Shown: one piece after another, positions 33,042-41,392 of the stretch
How the letters are laid out: the number at the start of each line of letters is the position of its first letter
Position numbering within the stretch: the stretch's first letter is position 1
DNA from: Mycobacterium szulgai
Lineage (GTDB): Bacteria; Actinomycetota; Actinomycetes; Mycobacteriales; Mycobacteriaceae
NCBI RefSeq assembly: GCF_002116635.1
Contig: NZ_LQPW01000005.1
Location: 1 to 64,000 of the forward strand
Length of the DNA: 64,000 nucleotides
Direction: 5' to 3'
Notes under the pieces: generated by a model
Databases searched by the model: none
Seen by the model: only the letters and a program-made list of their open reading frames with translations
Told to the model about the DNA's origin: nothing
Position numbers and translations under genes: made by a program

Positions 33042-33811
33042 GAAGCAGTAGCCCGCTTCCGCGTTAGGTCGGGCCTGACCGGGAGGGGCCCGGTGCCGAA
33101 GTCTTCGCGCCGGATCATCCGAAAGAGCATGATGATAAACGTGACTTGGTAAATGCCGAACACGACCATGTCCAGCCACCAAGCGATCTGTCCATTCCAG
33201 GCCAATACGCCACGCTGGAAAAGCCAGCACGGCGCCACGACAACCTCGGTGAGCGCGTTGCACAGGTTGAGGTAGCCGAACCATTTGGGAAACACCCGAT
33301 TCTTGTCGATCAGAATCGCGACCATCCAGATCAGCGATCCGATCAGGAACACGCCCATGGTTCCGTCGAAAGACAAGAAGGCGAAGTCGTAAAGCCAGCC
33401 GATCGCCCGAGGATCTCGCTCGGGCCGCAGCGTCCCGACGACCAGCGCGATGCAGAGCAGCAGCAGGCCGGGAACCGCGCTGAGCGAATAGATGAGCAGA
33501 TACGTATACCCGAAAGCGCGACTGACCGACATGCGGCGCATCGAATACGCAATGAGCGCATTGTTTACCGCGGTCATACCGGTGATGGCGAATACGACGC
33601 CTAAGCCAATCGGTATTCCCAGCTGTCGTTCATGGAACCAGTGGACCTGCGTCGCGAGGTCCCAGGTGGGCTGCGGCGGGGGCTGGACTTGCGCCACCAC
33701 GAAGACCATCGGAAAGAAGAGGTTGTAGAAGACGACCATGATCCACCACGCCACCCACAGCTCGCGCTTGGGGTTGTGCCGCAAGTGCCAGGCGATCCGG
33801 CGATGCATCAT
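33038..33811 (-). CDS. Polytopic membrane protein, paralog of the next gene upstream
   Basis: A 257-residue protein with six or so membrane helices. The N-terminus is basic (MMHRRIAWHLRHNPKRELW) and the protein contains WHFHE-like aromatic/His segments (VHWFHERQLGIPIGL) and a WLYDFAFLSFDGTMGVFLIGSLIWM helix. It shares architecture and local similarity with the 251-residue protein encoded upstream, so one probably arose by duplication. No heme ligand motif can be assigned. Overlaps (ATGA) with both neighbours show a tight operon with the oxidase III/IV-like genes. Confidence 0.75.
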   Translation of the reverse strand: MMHRRIAWHLRHNPKRELWVAWWIMVVFYNLFFPMVFVVAQVQPPPQPTWDLATQVHWFHERQLGIPIGLGVVFAITGMTAVNNALIAYSMRRMSVSRAFGYTYLLIYSLSAVPGLLLLCIALVVGTLRPERDPRAIGWLYDFAFLSFDGTMGVFLIGSLIWMVAILIDKNRVFPKWFGYLNLCNALTEVVVAPCWLFQRGVLAWNGQIAWWLDMVVFGIYQVTFIIMLFRMIRREDFGTGPLPVRPDLTRKRATAS

Positions 33812-34563
33812 GCGCTGTCCAGTTCTGTTGCGCACCTTTGGATCTCGGCACGCTCCCGATACACTGCGCGACCCAGGACGACGCCCATCACGACCACCCA
33901 GACGCCGATGACGACATTTTTCAACCAAAACGACAACCCACCGTCCCAAGCCAGCGGGCCGGACAACGACACGCCGACGAATGCTGCCGGTACCAGCGCC
34001 GCCGCAACGAGAAGGTTGAAGTGCGCCACCCAGCGCGGCAATACGAGGGTGGCGCGATGATCGAAATAGATTGCCAGGGCAAGAATTACGCTTTGTCCGA
34101 TCAAAAACGGAACCACGACCGTGAAGGTGACCCACGCGAAATCGTTGAGCAACTGCGTCAGCTCCGGACTTCGTTCCGGGCGAAAGGCGGCCAGCAGCCA
34201 GCAGACATTGGCGATGAGAAACAAGGTGGGACCGCCGGCCGCGCAACCCAGCATCGCGTAGGAGAAGATCGGCGTGCGATGAGCCATCCTCCGGATCTGC
34301 ATCACGATCAGCGCCAGGATCGGGATGAGGCCTGCACCGAACCAGTTGAACAGGATCATGCTGTACCGGACGCCCGACGGGTTTTCCCGATAGAACGCCG
34401 CCACCTGCTCCGCCGACATCCTCGGCGACATCGGCGGCGTGAAGCCGGGAAACAGAAAAAACGCCGAGATCCAGATCAGCACCGTCGCGGGCAGCGTCCA
34501 CAGCAGGATCAGCTCTCCATCGATTCGTCTGAGCGCGCTGCGCGTCTCGCCCTCTTCGGACAT
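33808..34563 (-). CDS. Polytopic membrane protein of the oxidase-like operon, first gene
   Basis: A 251-residue protein with about six membrane helices. The N-terminal segment ends FFLFPGFTPPMSPRMSAEQVAAFYREN, an extracytoplasmic loop also recognisable in P450-associated membrane proteins of mycobacteria; later regions include FAWVTFTVVVPFLIGQSVILALAIYFD. I cannot name the family. It heads the four-gene operon; its start is 94 bp from the divergent TetR gene, and two identical palindromes lie in that gap, so repression by the TetR is very likely. Confidence 0.75.
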   Translation of the reverse strand: MSEEGETRSALRRIDGELILLWTLPATVLIWISAFFLFPGFTPPMSPRMSAEQVAAFYRENPSGVRYSMILFNWFGAGLIPILALIVMQIRRMAHRTPIFSYAMLGCAAGGPTLFLIANVCWLLAAFRPERSPELTQLLNDFAWVTFTVVVPFLIGQSVILALAIYFDHRATLVLPRWVAHFNLLVAAALVPAAFVGVSLSGPLAWDGGLSFWLKNVVIGVWVVVMGVVLGRAVYRERAEIQRCATELDSA

Positions 34564-34606
34564 CGGTGACTCCCTCCGGCGTGATCATCGGCCCGTGGGC
34601 CGAAAG

Positions 34607-34620
34607 TAGCCGATCGGCTA
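34607..34620. promoter_or_regulatory. TetR operator candidate A
   Basis: TAGCCGATCGGCTA is a perfect 14-bp palindrome between the oxidase-like operon (start 34563) and the divergent TetR gene (start 34657). An identical copy begins 26 bp further on. Identical repeated dyads of this size next to a TetR gene are strong evidence for its binding sites. Confidence 0.8.
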
Positions 34621-34632
34621 GCGGAGGGTCAA

Positions 34633-34646
34633 TAGCCGATCGGCTA
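34633..34646. promoter_or_regulatory. TetR operator candidate B
   Basis: This is the second perfect copy of TAGCCGATCGGCTA, 10 bp before the GTG start of the TetR gene. Binding here would block a short or leaderless TetR message, giving autorepression. Confidence 0.8.
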
Positions 34647-34656
34647 GGCTCTCGGT

Positions 34657-35241
34657 GTGGTCCCGCACCAGACCCGCAGCGAGTTCCGATTCGTCGCGCG
34701 CAGCCCCGCACAGACGCGCATCCTGGACGCCGCACTGAAATTGATCGCCGAGCACGGTGTCGGCGGAACGTCGCTGCAGATGATCGCCGACGCCATCGGA
34801 GTCACGAAAGCGGCCGTCTACCACCAGTTCAAGACGAAGGAGCAAATCGTCGTCGCGCTCACGGAACGCGAACTCGGCGGCTTGGAGGAGGCGCTGGAGG
34901 CCGCCGAGGCCCACGACGATTTTCCCCGGGCGCGTGAGGTCTTGCTGGGCCGGGTCATCGACATGGCCATTGAGCGTCGCGGCGCGGCGAGCACCCTGCA
35001 GTTCGATCCCGTCGTAGTGCGGCTGCTGGCCGAGCAGGAGCAGTTTCAGCAGTTCATACGCCGTCTCTACGGCGTGCTGGTCGACGATACGTCCGCGGAC
35101 GCGCGGGTGTCGGCGGCGGTGCTTTCGGGCGCCATCGCCGTCGGCGTCATGCATCCTCTGGTCGCCGATGTGGACGACGACACACTGCGCGCACAGCTGC
35201 TGCGGATCACACACCGCCTGATCGGTGCGCCCGAGGCTTAG
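34657..35241 (+). CDS. TetR-family regulator of the oxidase-like operon
   Basis: A 194-residue TetR protein with HTH at about residues 20-65 (TRILDAALKLIAEHGVGGTSL; IGVTKAAVYHQFKTKEQI). The start is a GTG at 34657 directly after operator B. The C-terminal domain is short, as in regulators binding small hydrophobic ligands. It is divergent from the four membrane-protein genes and almost certainly regulates them and itself through the two TAGCCGATCGGCTA sites. Confidence 0.88.
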   Translation: MVPHQTRSEFRFVARSPAQTRILDAALKLIAEHGVGGTSLQMIADAIGVTKAAVYHQFKTKEQIVVALTERELGGLEEALEAAEAHDDFPRAREVLLGRVIDMAIERRGAASTLQFDPVVVRLLAEQEQFQQFIRRLYGVLVDDTSADARVSAAVLSGAIAVGVMHPLVADVDDDTLRAQLLRITHRLIGAPEA

Positions 35242-35661
35242 CTACGTGTCGGCGCGGACCCAGCTCATGATGCCGTCGTGTGCAAAGCAGATCAGAAACA
35301 GACCATCAGGCGCCTGCGCGACATAGTTTTGGTAGTTCTGGCACGCCGCGCCTTCTTCCTTGACTCCCGCCATTGGAGGTGACCGGAACCATCGCGGCTC
35401 GTATCTCCTCGGCGAGCCGCAGAACATCAGCCGCCCGGGCTGTCCGGCGGGGGGAACGACACTGTCGTCGACACCGAAGGCGTAGTAGGTGGTGTTGTCA
35501 CACGGCGCGCCTAGAACCTGATGCGCCATGATGCCGGGGGTGCAGGCGGGGTAGTCGCAGACGGTCGGCTCGGCCAAGGACGGCGGCGCCGCCAGCACAC
35601 CCGTGCCGAGTAGCGCGGCCACCACTGCCACCATTAATCGCACCCAATTACTTTGCCACAT
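35242..35661 (-). CDS. Small Cys-rich secreted protein
   Basis: A 139-residue exported protein; the signal peptide runs to about residue 30 (VAALLGTGVLAAPPSLA). The mature part carries six Cys (CDYPAC, APCDN, MFCGS, ACQNY, LICF), suggesting several disulfides. I do not recognise a named family. It converges on the TetR gene without a gap. Its upstream gap to the Mce-associated pair holds a TTCTC-N7-GAGAA palindrome only 24 bp before its start. Confidence 0.75.
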   Translation of the reverse strand: MWQSNWVRLMVAVVAALLGTGVLAAPPSLAEPTVCDYPACTPGIMAHQVLGAPCDNTTYYAFGVDDSVVPPAGQPGRLMFCGSPRRYEPRWFRSPPMAGVKEEGAACQNYQNYVAQAPDGLFLICFAHDGIMSWVRADT

Positions 35662-35684
35662 CTAAAAAGAACCTGAAAAGAAAA

Positions 35685-35701
35685 TTCTCCCAATTGGAGA
35701 A
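35685..35701. promoter_or_regulatory. TTCTC-N7-GAGAA palindrome 2
   Basis: TTCTC-CCAATTG-GAGAA (6-bp arms TTCTCC/GGAGAA if the centre is counted as 5) lies in a locally AT-rich stretch between the minus-strand Cys-rich secreted protein and the plus-strand Mce-associated genes. Confidence 0.5.
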
Positions 35702-35856
35702 GATGACCTGAGCCAATAGCCGCCCACGGCGGATTGCGTCCGAAACCCGCGCCCGCGTTATGGGCTGACGAGCGAGCATTTCCGCATGTAGATCGGCTAA
35801 TGCAGCCGCCCGATGACGGCGTTGAGCTCCGGCCAAAAGTGATAGGCTGCTTCTCC

Positions 35857-36675
35857 GTGCACGATCCGGAGGGGCCCGACGTCGACCATTCTGATGACCC
35901 GGCTGACGTGACCGATCCCAACGAAGCACAGCCGCGCTCAGGGGTCGATCCCGGCGCCGCAGCGACCGTTTCGGAAGCGGACGCCCAAGACGAGGTTGCC
36001 AGGGCTGAGGCGCGCGCGGAGGCGGCTCGGGCCCGTCTGGAAAGGCTGCGCGAGGCAGCCGAAACCGGCTCCCAAACCGGCAAAGCCGACGACGATGACG
36101 CCTCCCGAGACGGAGAGCAGCGCCGCGCAAAGTTGACCCGGCCACGACTGGTGCGATTAGGGTTGCCGCGGCGTCCGGGGTGGCTCCAACGCCCAGGACG
36201 GAGAACAATCGCCGCCGGCGTCGGCATCGTGCTCGTCTTCGCTTCCGTCGGCGCGAGCGGTTACGTGGTGTGGCAGCACCGAACCACCGTGCACAAACGG
36301 CAGCTCGCCGCTGAGTTCAGCGCCGCAGCCCGGCAAGGCGTCACGCTGCTGATGTCGATTGACGCCAACCATGCCAGGGAGGACTTCCAGCGCATCATCG
36401 ACGACTCTACGGGCGACTTCAAGAGCCAAATGTCAGTGATGTCAGGCCTTATGGTCAAGCAAGCGGAGGAATCGAAGGCAAGTAGCAAGGCCACCGTGGA
36501 AGCCGTTGCCGTCGAGTCGTTGAGCGATGATTCGGCGGTCGTGCTTGTCGCCGCGAAATCGGATGTCACCACTGCAGACAACACAACTCGGCCACCTGTC
36601 GTGTGGCGGCTCAGCGTTGGTATCACGCGGGACGGCGGTCAGCTGAAAATGTCGAAAGTCGATTTCCTGCAATGA
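35857..36675 (+). CDS. Mce-associated membrane protein (Mas), first of pair 1
   Basis: A 272-residue protein. An acidic N-terminal part with an Ala/Glu/Arg coiled coil (about residues 45-85) is followed by a basic stretch, one membrane helix (IAAGVGIVLVFASVGASGYVVW) and an extracytoplasmic domain ending VDFLQ, the layout of Mas proteins encoded with mce operons. The GTG at 35857 is chosen; an ATG at 35800 is possible. It overlaps the next gene (ATGA). It is convergent with the mce operon end through two small secreted-protein genes, and the 54 kb pair has the same design. Confidence 0.8.
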   Translation: MHDPEGPDVDHSDDPADVTDPNEAQPRSGVDPGAAATVSEADAQDEVARAEARAEAARARLERLREAAETGSQTGKADDDDASRDGEQRRAKLTRPRLVRLGLPRRPGWLQRPGRRTIAAGVGIVLVFASVGASGYVVWQHRTTVHKRQLAAEFSAAARQGVTLLMSIDANHAREDFQRIIDDSTGDFKSQMSVMSGLMVKQAEESKASSKATVEAVAVESLSDDSAVVLVAAKSDVTTADNTTRPPVVWRLSVGITRDGGQLKMSKVDFLQ

Positions 36676-37313
36676 CTGTCGAGCAAGGTTCGTCGCTGGA
36701 CGGCTCCCTGGACGGCAACGAGGCCACACCGTGCGACGAGGTGGGGCCGCCAACCGCTGCGCAGGCTTCGGCTCGCACCAACGGACTGGCCACGATCAAT
36801 CGCTGGGTCCACCGGTTTTTGGCGCCCTGTTTAACTAGGTGGCGTTCGATAGTCGCGACCGGGGTCGTCGTTACCGCGGTGGGCATCACTGCCGGCCTGT
36901 TCTTCGTTGTGTACCGGCCGGATCAGCAAGTCGGCGACGCGGCGGCACACCAGGCAATCCAGGCGGCGTCAGACGGTGCCGTGGCGGTGCTGTCGTACTC
37001 GCCTGACAACCTGGACCGTGATATCGCCAAGGCGAAGTCATATCTCACCGGCGACTTCCTCGCCTACTACACCAAGTTCTCCGAACAGATCGCGGCGATG
37101 GCATTGCAGAAGCATGTCACGCAGACGGCCAAGGTGGTTCGGGCCGCCGTTTCAGAGTTGCACCGGGATTCCGCCGTTGTGCTGGTGTTCATCAACCAGA
37201 CCGCCACAAGCAAGGAGAAGCCAGAACCGCAGACAACCGCGAGCATCGCCCAGGTGACGTTGACCAAGGTCAAAGGTTCCTGGCTGATCTCGAAATTGGA
37301 TCCGCTTTCCTGA
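36672..37313 (+). CDS. Mce-associated membrane protein (Mas), second of pair 1
   Basis: A 213-residue protein with one membrane helix (about 63-83, IVATGVVVTAVGITAGLFFVVY) and a Mas-type outer domain (GAVAVLSYSPDNLDRDIAKAK; LTGDFLAYYTKFSEQIAAMA; SAVVLVFINQTATSKEK; final WLISKLDPL). Mas proteins are thought to stabilise Mce complexes. The start codon overlaps the stop of the first pair member. It is a paralog of the 55047 gene. Confidence 0.85.
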   Translation: MTVEQGSSLDGSLDGNEATPCDEVGPPTAAQASARTNGLATINRWVHRFLAPCLTRWRSIVATGVVVTAVGITAGLFFVVYRPDQQVGDAAAHQAIQAASDGAVAVLSYSPDNLDRDIAKAKSYLTGDFLAYYTKFSEQIAAMALQKHVTQTAKVVRAAVSELHRDSAVVLVFINQTATSKEKPEPQTTASIAQVTLTKVKGSWLISKLDPLS

Positions 37314-37318
37314 CCGCG

Positions 37319-37657
37319 TCAATGCCCTGTGCCGCGTGGCTGGTTGGCCACAAAACACCGCACCCGGTTAACGGCGTCGTCCGGTTTGACTCCCATCCCC
37401 ACCAAAATCTGAACTATTTGGGCAGGGGGAACACCGCCATCAAAATCGTTCGCGATCACATGGACGCTGGGAAACCAATTTTCCGCACTTACTCCCGGCG
37501 GCGGTGGCTTTGTGTCGCCGCCGAGGCACTGAACGTATCCATTAATGCCCGTGTCGGCGTGCGCAGGCGACGGCTCCATCAGCACGACCCGGGCGATGAG
37601 TAGGACGGCGACAGCCATGCCGACCGCCGCGGCGCCAGAGATAGAACGCATACTCAT
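37319..37657 (-). CDS. Small secreted protein (DUF732-like pattern)
   Basis: A 112-residue protein with a signal peptide ending SPAHA (ATG at 37657; 37651 also possible). The mature domain has two Cys (VQCLGG, VRCFV) and a C-terminal VQILVGMGVKPDDAVNRV segment similar in style to mycobacterial DUF732 proteins. The role is unknown. It converges on the Mas gene with 5 bp between stops and is divergent from another secreted-protein gene. Confidence 0.7.
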   Translation of the reverse strand: MSMRSISGAAAVGMAVAVLLIARVVLMEPSPAHADTGINGYVQCLGGDTKPPPPGVSAENWFPSVHVIANDFDGGVPPAQIVQILVGMGVKPDDAVNRVRCFVANQPRGTGH

Positions 37658-37760
37658 AAATACCCACCCTATCGGCGATGCGCAGAAGGCGATATAGACC
37701 TTCAACCTGACCCACTGCCTGTCTGAGTTCATTCGGCATCCGGTCAGTGGCGCGGTATTA

Positions 37761-37777
37761 TTCTCATCGCGCGAGAA
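37761..37777. promoter_or_regulatory. TTCTC-N7-GAGAA palindrome 3
   Basis: TTCTC-ATCGCGC-GAGAA lies between two divergent secreted-protein genes, 104 bp from the minus-strand start and 63 bp before the plus-strand start. It has the same arms and spacing as the sites at 28872 and 35685. Confidence 0.5.
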
Positions 37778-37839
37778 CGCCGTAACCGATGCCGAAAAGC
37801 TGCCATTGGCACTGTCGGATCATTCGCGTCGAGGAGCAC

Positions 37840-38373
37840 ATGATGCGTTCAGTTCGAACACTCACCATCGCAACGTTGGTTGCTACCACGGTATTCGGCG
37901 GTTTGGGCACGGCGCTGGCTCCGTCGGAAGCCCGGGCGACAACCAAGGAAGAAGTGGCCATCAACGGGACTTTCCGTGCCACGTCAATTGGCGATTACGC
38001 CCAGAGAAATGACCAGTACTTCGGCGAGCCGACGGTCTACCAAACATGGACCATCAGCTCGACGTGCGACACATTCCAGGAATGCCACGGCATGGTGCAT
38101 AGCGACCAGGGATGGAGTGCTGCCCTCTATATGAATGATGGGGAGATGTGGAAGGTTAAGCGCTCTATACCGGACTGGGAGCGATGCGAAGACGGTACCG
38201 CGTTCCCCGGACAGCAGACTTTCTATTTCTATCCCGTGAACGAATACGGTGGATATCAGCTCGGGTCGTCGACCATGGCCGGAAAAGACAAGACGGTCGG
38301 CCCCTCCGGCGCCTGTGGGCAAAACCAGTGGCTTGACATCGCGATGCCGTTCCGCCTGGACAGAATAGGCTGA
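37840..38373 (+). CDS. Secreted protein next to the mce operon
   Basis: A 177-residue exported protein from the ATG at 37840, which has GAGGAG 3 bp before CACATG. The signal peptide is cleaved after about residue 34 (SEARA). The mature domain is Trp/Tyr-rich and has four Cys (STCDTFQECHG, WERCED, GACGQ). Similar small exported proteins are scattered near mycobacterial mce and lipid genes; function is unknown. It is convergent with mceF (34 bp between stops). Confidence 0.78.
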   Translation: MMRSVRTLTIATLVATTVFGGLGTALAPSEARATTKEEVAINGTFRATSIGDYAQRNDQYFGEPTVYQTWTISSTCDTFQECHGMVHSDQGWSAALYMNDGEMWKVKRSIPDWERCEDGTAFPGQQTFYFYPVNEYGGYQLGSSTMAGKDKTVGPSGACGQNQWLDIAMPFRLDRIG

Positions 38374-38407
38374 CCGGGCGGGCCAAATCGCCTCAGCCTG
38401 AACGGCT

Positions 38408-40141
38408 TCAGGTGGGAAGCATGTCCTGCCACGTCTTGGGCGCTTTCGCGGCAACGAGATCCGACTGCTGGTACAGCTTCCCGTCCGGACCGACGTAGCG
38501 ACCCGTATGCGGGTCATACCGCGCGATCGTGACGGACGGCCCAGCCGCAGGACCGAATGCGCTTGGCGCGGCCTGCGGGCCCGGGCCGCCGGCCGTGCCG
38601 GGTGGTGCGGCATCGGGAGGTGTGGGCGGTGCGGGAGCGGCTGGCGCCGGAAGTTCCGCCGGTGAAGGGACATCGAGTGGCGCTATGGGCGAAAGGTCGG
38701 CCGACATCCCCGACAGGGGCGCCTGCGGGGGCGGTCCCGACGAGGGCACCGGCGGAACAGCCGCGGCAATCGCGCCAGGCGGTGGATTCTCTCCCCGCGG
38801 CCCCGGCGGTGCGCCGCGCGGCACCGCCCCCGGCGGCAGCGGCGTCCCCTCGACCGGGCCGAAGAGCCTGTCGTTGACGGTAACCCGATCATCGGGTGGG
38901 ATGCCCTGGGCGATCAGGTTCGGGTCCAGTGGGTAAGGACCGAGAACGTGCTGGCGCATCGCCAGCGGCATGAAGGGCTTGTCGCTGTTGCAGATTTCGA
39001 CGGTGGGCGCACGCTTGCCCGGGTGACCCATGCAGGGATAGTTGCGGGCACCGCGAACCGCGATCGGTGAATCCTGCGGGAGTTTGCAATACAAGCCGTC
39101 CGGTGTGTCGATGTCGCTGAGGTCGTCCGGGGATCGCCATGTGTTGGGTGGCATGAAGCCAACCGTGCAAATAGGCGGATCGTCGATCGTGAGTGCGAAA
39201 TCGCCTTGGGCCGTACCCTCGGGGTGGTTCTCCGCCTGGGCGGCCTGCTCGATCGCAACCGCCGACGGCAGCAACACGAGCAGCTGCTCCAGCGAAGGGT
39301 GGTAGGTGATACCGATCTGCCCGATGGTGGTCAGGTTGGCCAGCAACACCGGCAGCGTCGGTTTGATTTGTTCGAGAAGCCGGGATGCTTCGTTGGCTGC
39401 CTCGGGTCCGTTTCGCAGCAGAGTGCGAACGTTTGAATCATCCTGTACGAACACGTCCGAAATTCCCGCGAGGCTGCGCGCCCACGTTCTGATCGAATCG
39501 GTGGTGCGTGCTTGCGAATCCAATAGCGGCCCAGTGTCTTCAGTGAGGGTTCGGGTTTGATCGACGACGCCGTTGGCGTCGCGGGACACTGTCGTTGTGG
39601 AGTCGAACAGTGATCCCAGGTCGTAACCGGAACCGTTGAAGCCGTGGAAGGTCTCGTCGAGCAAATGGCCGAGTTTGGTCTTCGGGATGCTCTGGACCAA
39701 AGCATTAAGCTGATCCAGCATCGGCCCGACCGGCTGCGGAATTGTCGTGTCGCGCATCGCGATTACCGAGCCGTCGTGCAGGTAGGGCGGCGAATCGGTT
39801 CTGGGCTGCAGGTCCACGTACTGTTCACCGACCGCGGAGACACTGAGCACCGCCGCCGTCAGGTCCGCGGGGACCTTGGGTGAAGTGTCAAGCGACAGTG
39901 TGGCTTTCGCTCCAGTCGGCGTCAAGCTCACTGAGGTGACCTTCCCGATTTGCACCCCACGGTAGGTCACGTTGGAAAACCGGTAGAGACCGCCGGTGGC
40001 CGGCAGCTCCAGCGTCACCGTCATCCGACCGATGCCCAGCAAGGTCGGCGCTTGGATGTAGAAGAGCACCATCGCAATCACGCCGATGGTCCCGACGATC
40101 GTGAAAATCGCCAGCTGGATCCGGATGAAGCGGGTCAGCAT
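38408..40141 (-). CDS. mceF: MceF-type substrate-binding protein
   Basis: A 577-residue Mce-family protein with an N-terminal membrane anchor (FIRIQLAIFTIVGTIGVIAMVLFYI), an MCE domain (TVTLELPATGGLYRFSNVTYRGVQIGKV) and a long helical region. The C-terminal third is Pro-rich (about residues 420-540), as in MceF/MceD subunits that span the periplasm. It is the last gene of the mce operon and starts directly at the mceE stop (ATG at 40141, stop at 40142). It helps form the hexameric Mce tunnel that carries lipids or sterols to the YrbE permeases. Confidence 0.92.
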   Translation of the reverse strand: MLTRFIRIQLAIFTIVGTIGVIAMVLFYIQAPTLLGIGRMTVTLELPATGGLYRFSNVTYRGVQIGKVTSVSLTPTGAKATLSLDTSPKVPADLTAAVLSVSAVGEQYVDLQPRTDSPPYLHDGSVIAMRDTTIPQPVGPMLDQLNALVQSIPKTKLGHLLDETFHGFNGSGYDLGSLFDSTTTVSRDANGVVDQTRTLTEDTGPLLDSQARTTDSIRTWARSLAGISDVFVQDDSNVRTLLRNGPEAANEASRLLEQIKPTLPVLLANLTTIGQIGITYHPSLEQLLVLLPSAVAIEQAAQAENHPEGTAQGDFALTIDDPPICTVGFMPPNTWRSPDDLSDIDTPDGLYCKLPQDSPIAVRGARNYPCMGHPGKRAPTVEICNSDKPFMPLAMRQHVLGPYPLDPNLIAQGIPPDDRVTVNDRLFGPVEGTPLPPGAVPRGAPPGPRGENPPPGAIAAAVPPVPSSGPPPQAPLSGMSADLSPIAPLDVPSPAELPAPAAPAPPTPPDAAPPGTAGGPGPQAAPSAFGPAAGPSVTIARYDPHTGRYVGPDGKLYQQSDLVAAKAPKTWQDMLPT

Positions 40142-41392
40142 CTATCCGCCACCTTCCGTGGGTGCCACAGAGGGCGCCACAGAGGTCGTTGTCGGCCCGG
40201 GCGCACGTGGCGGGCCGGGCAGCCGGGCCCCGGGCGGAGGCGGGGGCAGCGGCAGCGCCTCCGGATCGACCCACGGCGGCCTGATGGGGTCATTCAGCGG
40301 ATCATGTGTGTAATTCAGGTAATACGGGTCCCCGGGCGCCGGCACCAACGGCTGGTCCAGCTGCCCCCAGTGCGTCCCCAACATCAGTCCGCGCTTGAGC
40401 CGTGGTATCGACAGGTCCAAATCGACGTGCAGGTTGAAGTAGTCGCCCCGGACCGCTCGGTCGACGAAGTTCTGGGTGAACGGGAACACGAAACTCGCCG
40501 CGATGGCCGTGCCGAGCTCCGGTCCGACGTCGGAGAGCGCGCGGATGGTCGGCTCCAGGTTCTTGAGATTCTTGACCAGGTCGGCCTGAGAGTCGTTGAT
40601 CAGCCGGGTGGCGGTGCTGCTGAAAACGCGGAGCCTGTCCAGGGCCGCCGTCAGTCGCGGCCTCTCCCTGATCAGCACATCCAGTGCGGGCGGTACTTTG
40701 CGCAGTGCCTGGCTGAGAACGTCGCGTTGCCCGGCGAAGGTGCCGGCAAGCCGGTTCAGCGCCTGGATGGACTCAACGATGTTGTCCCGCTGGTCGTTCA
40801 GTGTTCCGACGAACGTGTCGAGGCGGGTTAGCAGATCGCGTACGGCGCCCTCGCGCCCGGACAGGGCGATGGAGAAATTGTGGATGATTTCGCCGATTTG
40901 TCCCAGTCCCCCGCCGTTGACGACCGCTGCCAGCGACGACAACGTCTGCTCTGTCGACGGGTACGCCGATGACCGACTGAGCGGGATGGTGGCGCCCGGC
41001 TGCAGCCGTCCGGTTGGCTCCTGGCCGAGCGGGGAGTTGAGTTCCAGATGCATCGACCCCAGCAGACTCGTCTGACCGACGGTGGCCACCACGTTGGCCG
41101 GGACGACGACATCGCGCTTCACCGAGATCTCGACGTCGGCATGCCAGCCTTGCACCCTCATATTGCCGACACTGCCGACGATGACGTCGTTGATCATCAC
41201 TGGCGAATTCGACTCCATCGTACCGACATTCGGCAGTTCGACGTGGTAGATATCGGCCCCGGGACCGCGTCCGACCGCGCCCGGCAGGGGTAGTGAGTTC
41301 AGGCCGTGGAAGGCGCATCCCGTCAGGGTCAACATGGCGCAGGAGCCGATGGCGAGCAGCCGCCGCCCAGACACCCACACGCGGGCGGTCAT
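40142..41392 (-). CDS. mceE: MceE-type lipoprotein
   Basis: A 416-residue Mce protein, the lipoprotein member of the set: the signal peptide ends in LTLTGCAF with a lipobox Cys at about residue 26. An MCE domain follows (YHVELPNVGTMESNSPVMINDVIVGSVGNM), then helical repeats and a Pro-rich tail. The start overlaps the mceD stop (ATGA). In mce operons the lipoprotein is always the fifth mce gene, and that order is kept here. Confidence 0.93.
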   Translation of the reverse strand: MTARVWVSGRRLLAIGSCAMLTLTGCAFHGLNSLPLPGAVGRGPGADIYHVELPNVGTMESNSPVMINDVIVGSVGNMRVQGWHADVEISVKRDVVVPANVVATVGQTSLLGSMHLELNSPLGQEPTGRLQPGATIPLSRSSAYPSTEQTLSSLAAVVNGGGLGQIGEIIHNFSIALSGREGAVRDLLTRLDTFVGTLNDQRDNIVESIQALNRLAGTFAGQRDVLSQALRKVPPALDVLIRERPRLTAALDRLRVFSSTATRLINDSQADLVKNLKNLEPTIRALSDVGPELGTAIAASFVFPFTQNFVDRAVRGDYFNLHVDLDLSIPRLKRGLMLGTHWGQLDQPLVPAPGDPYYLNYTHDPLNDPIRPPWVDPEALPLPPPPPGARLPGPPRAPGPTTTSVAPSVAPTEGGG

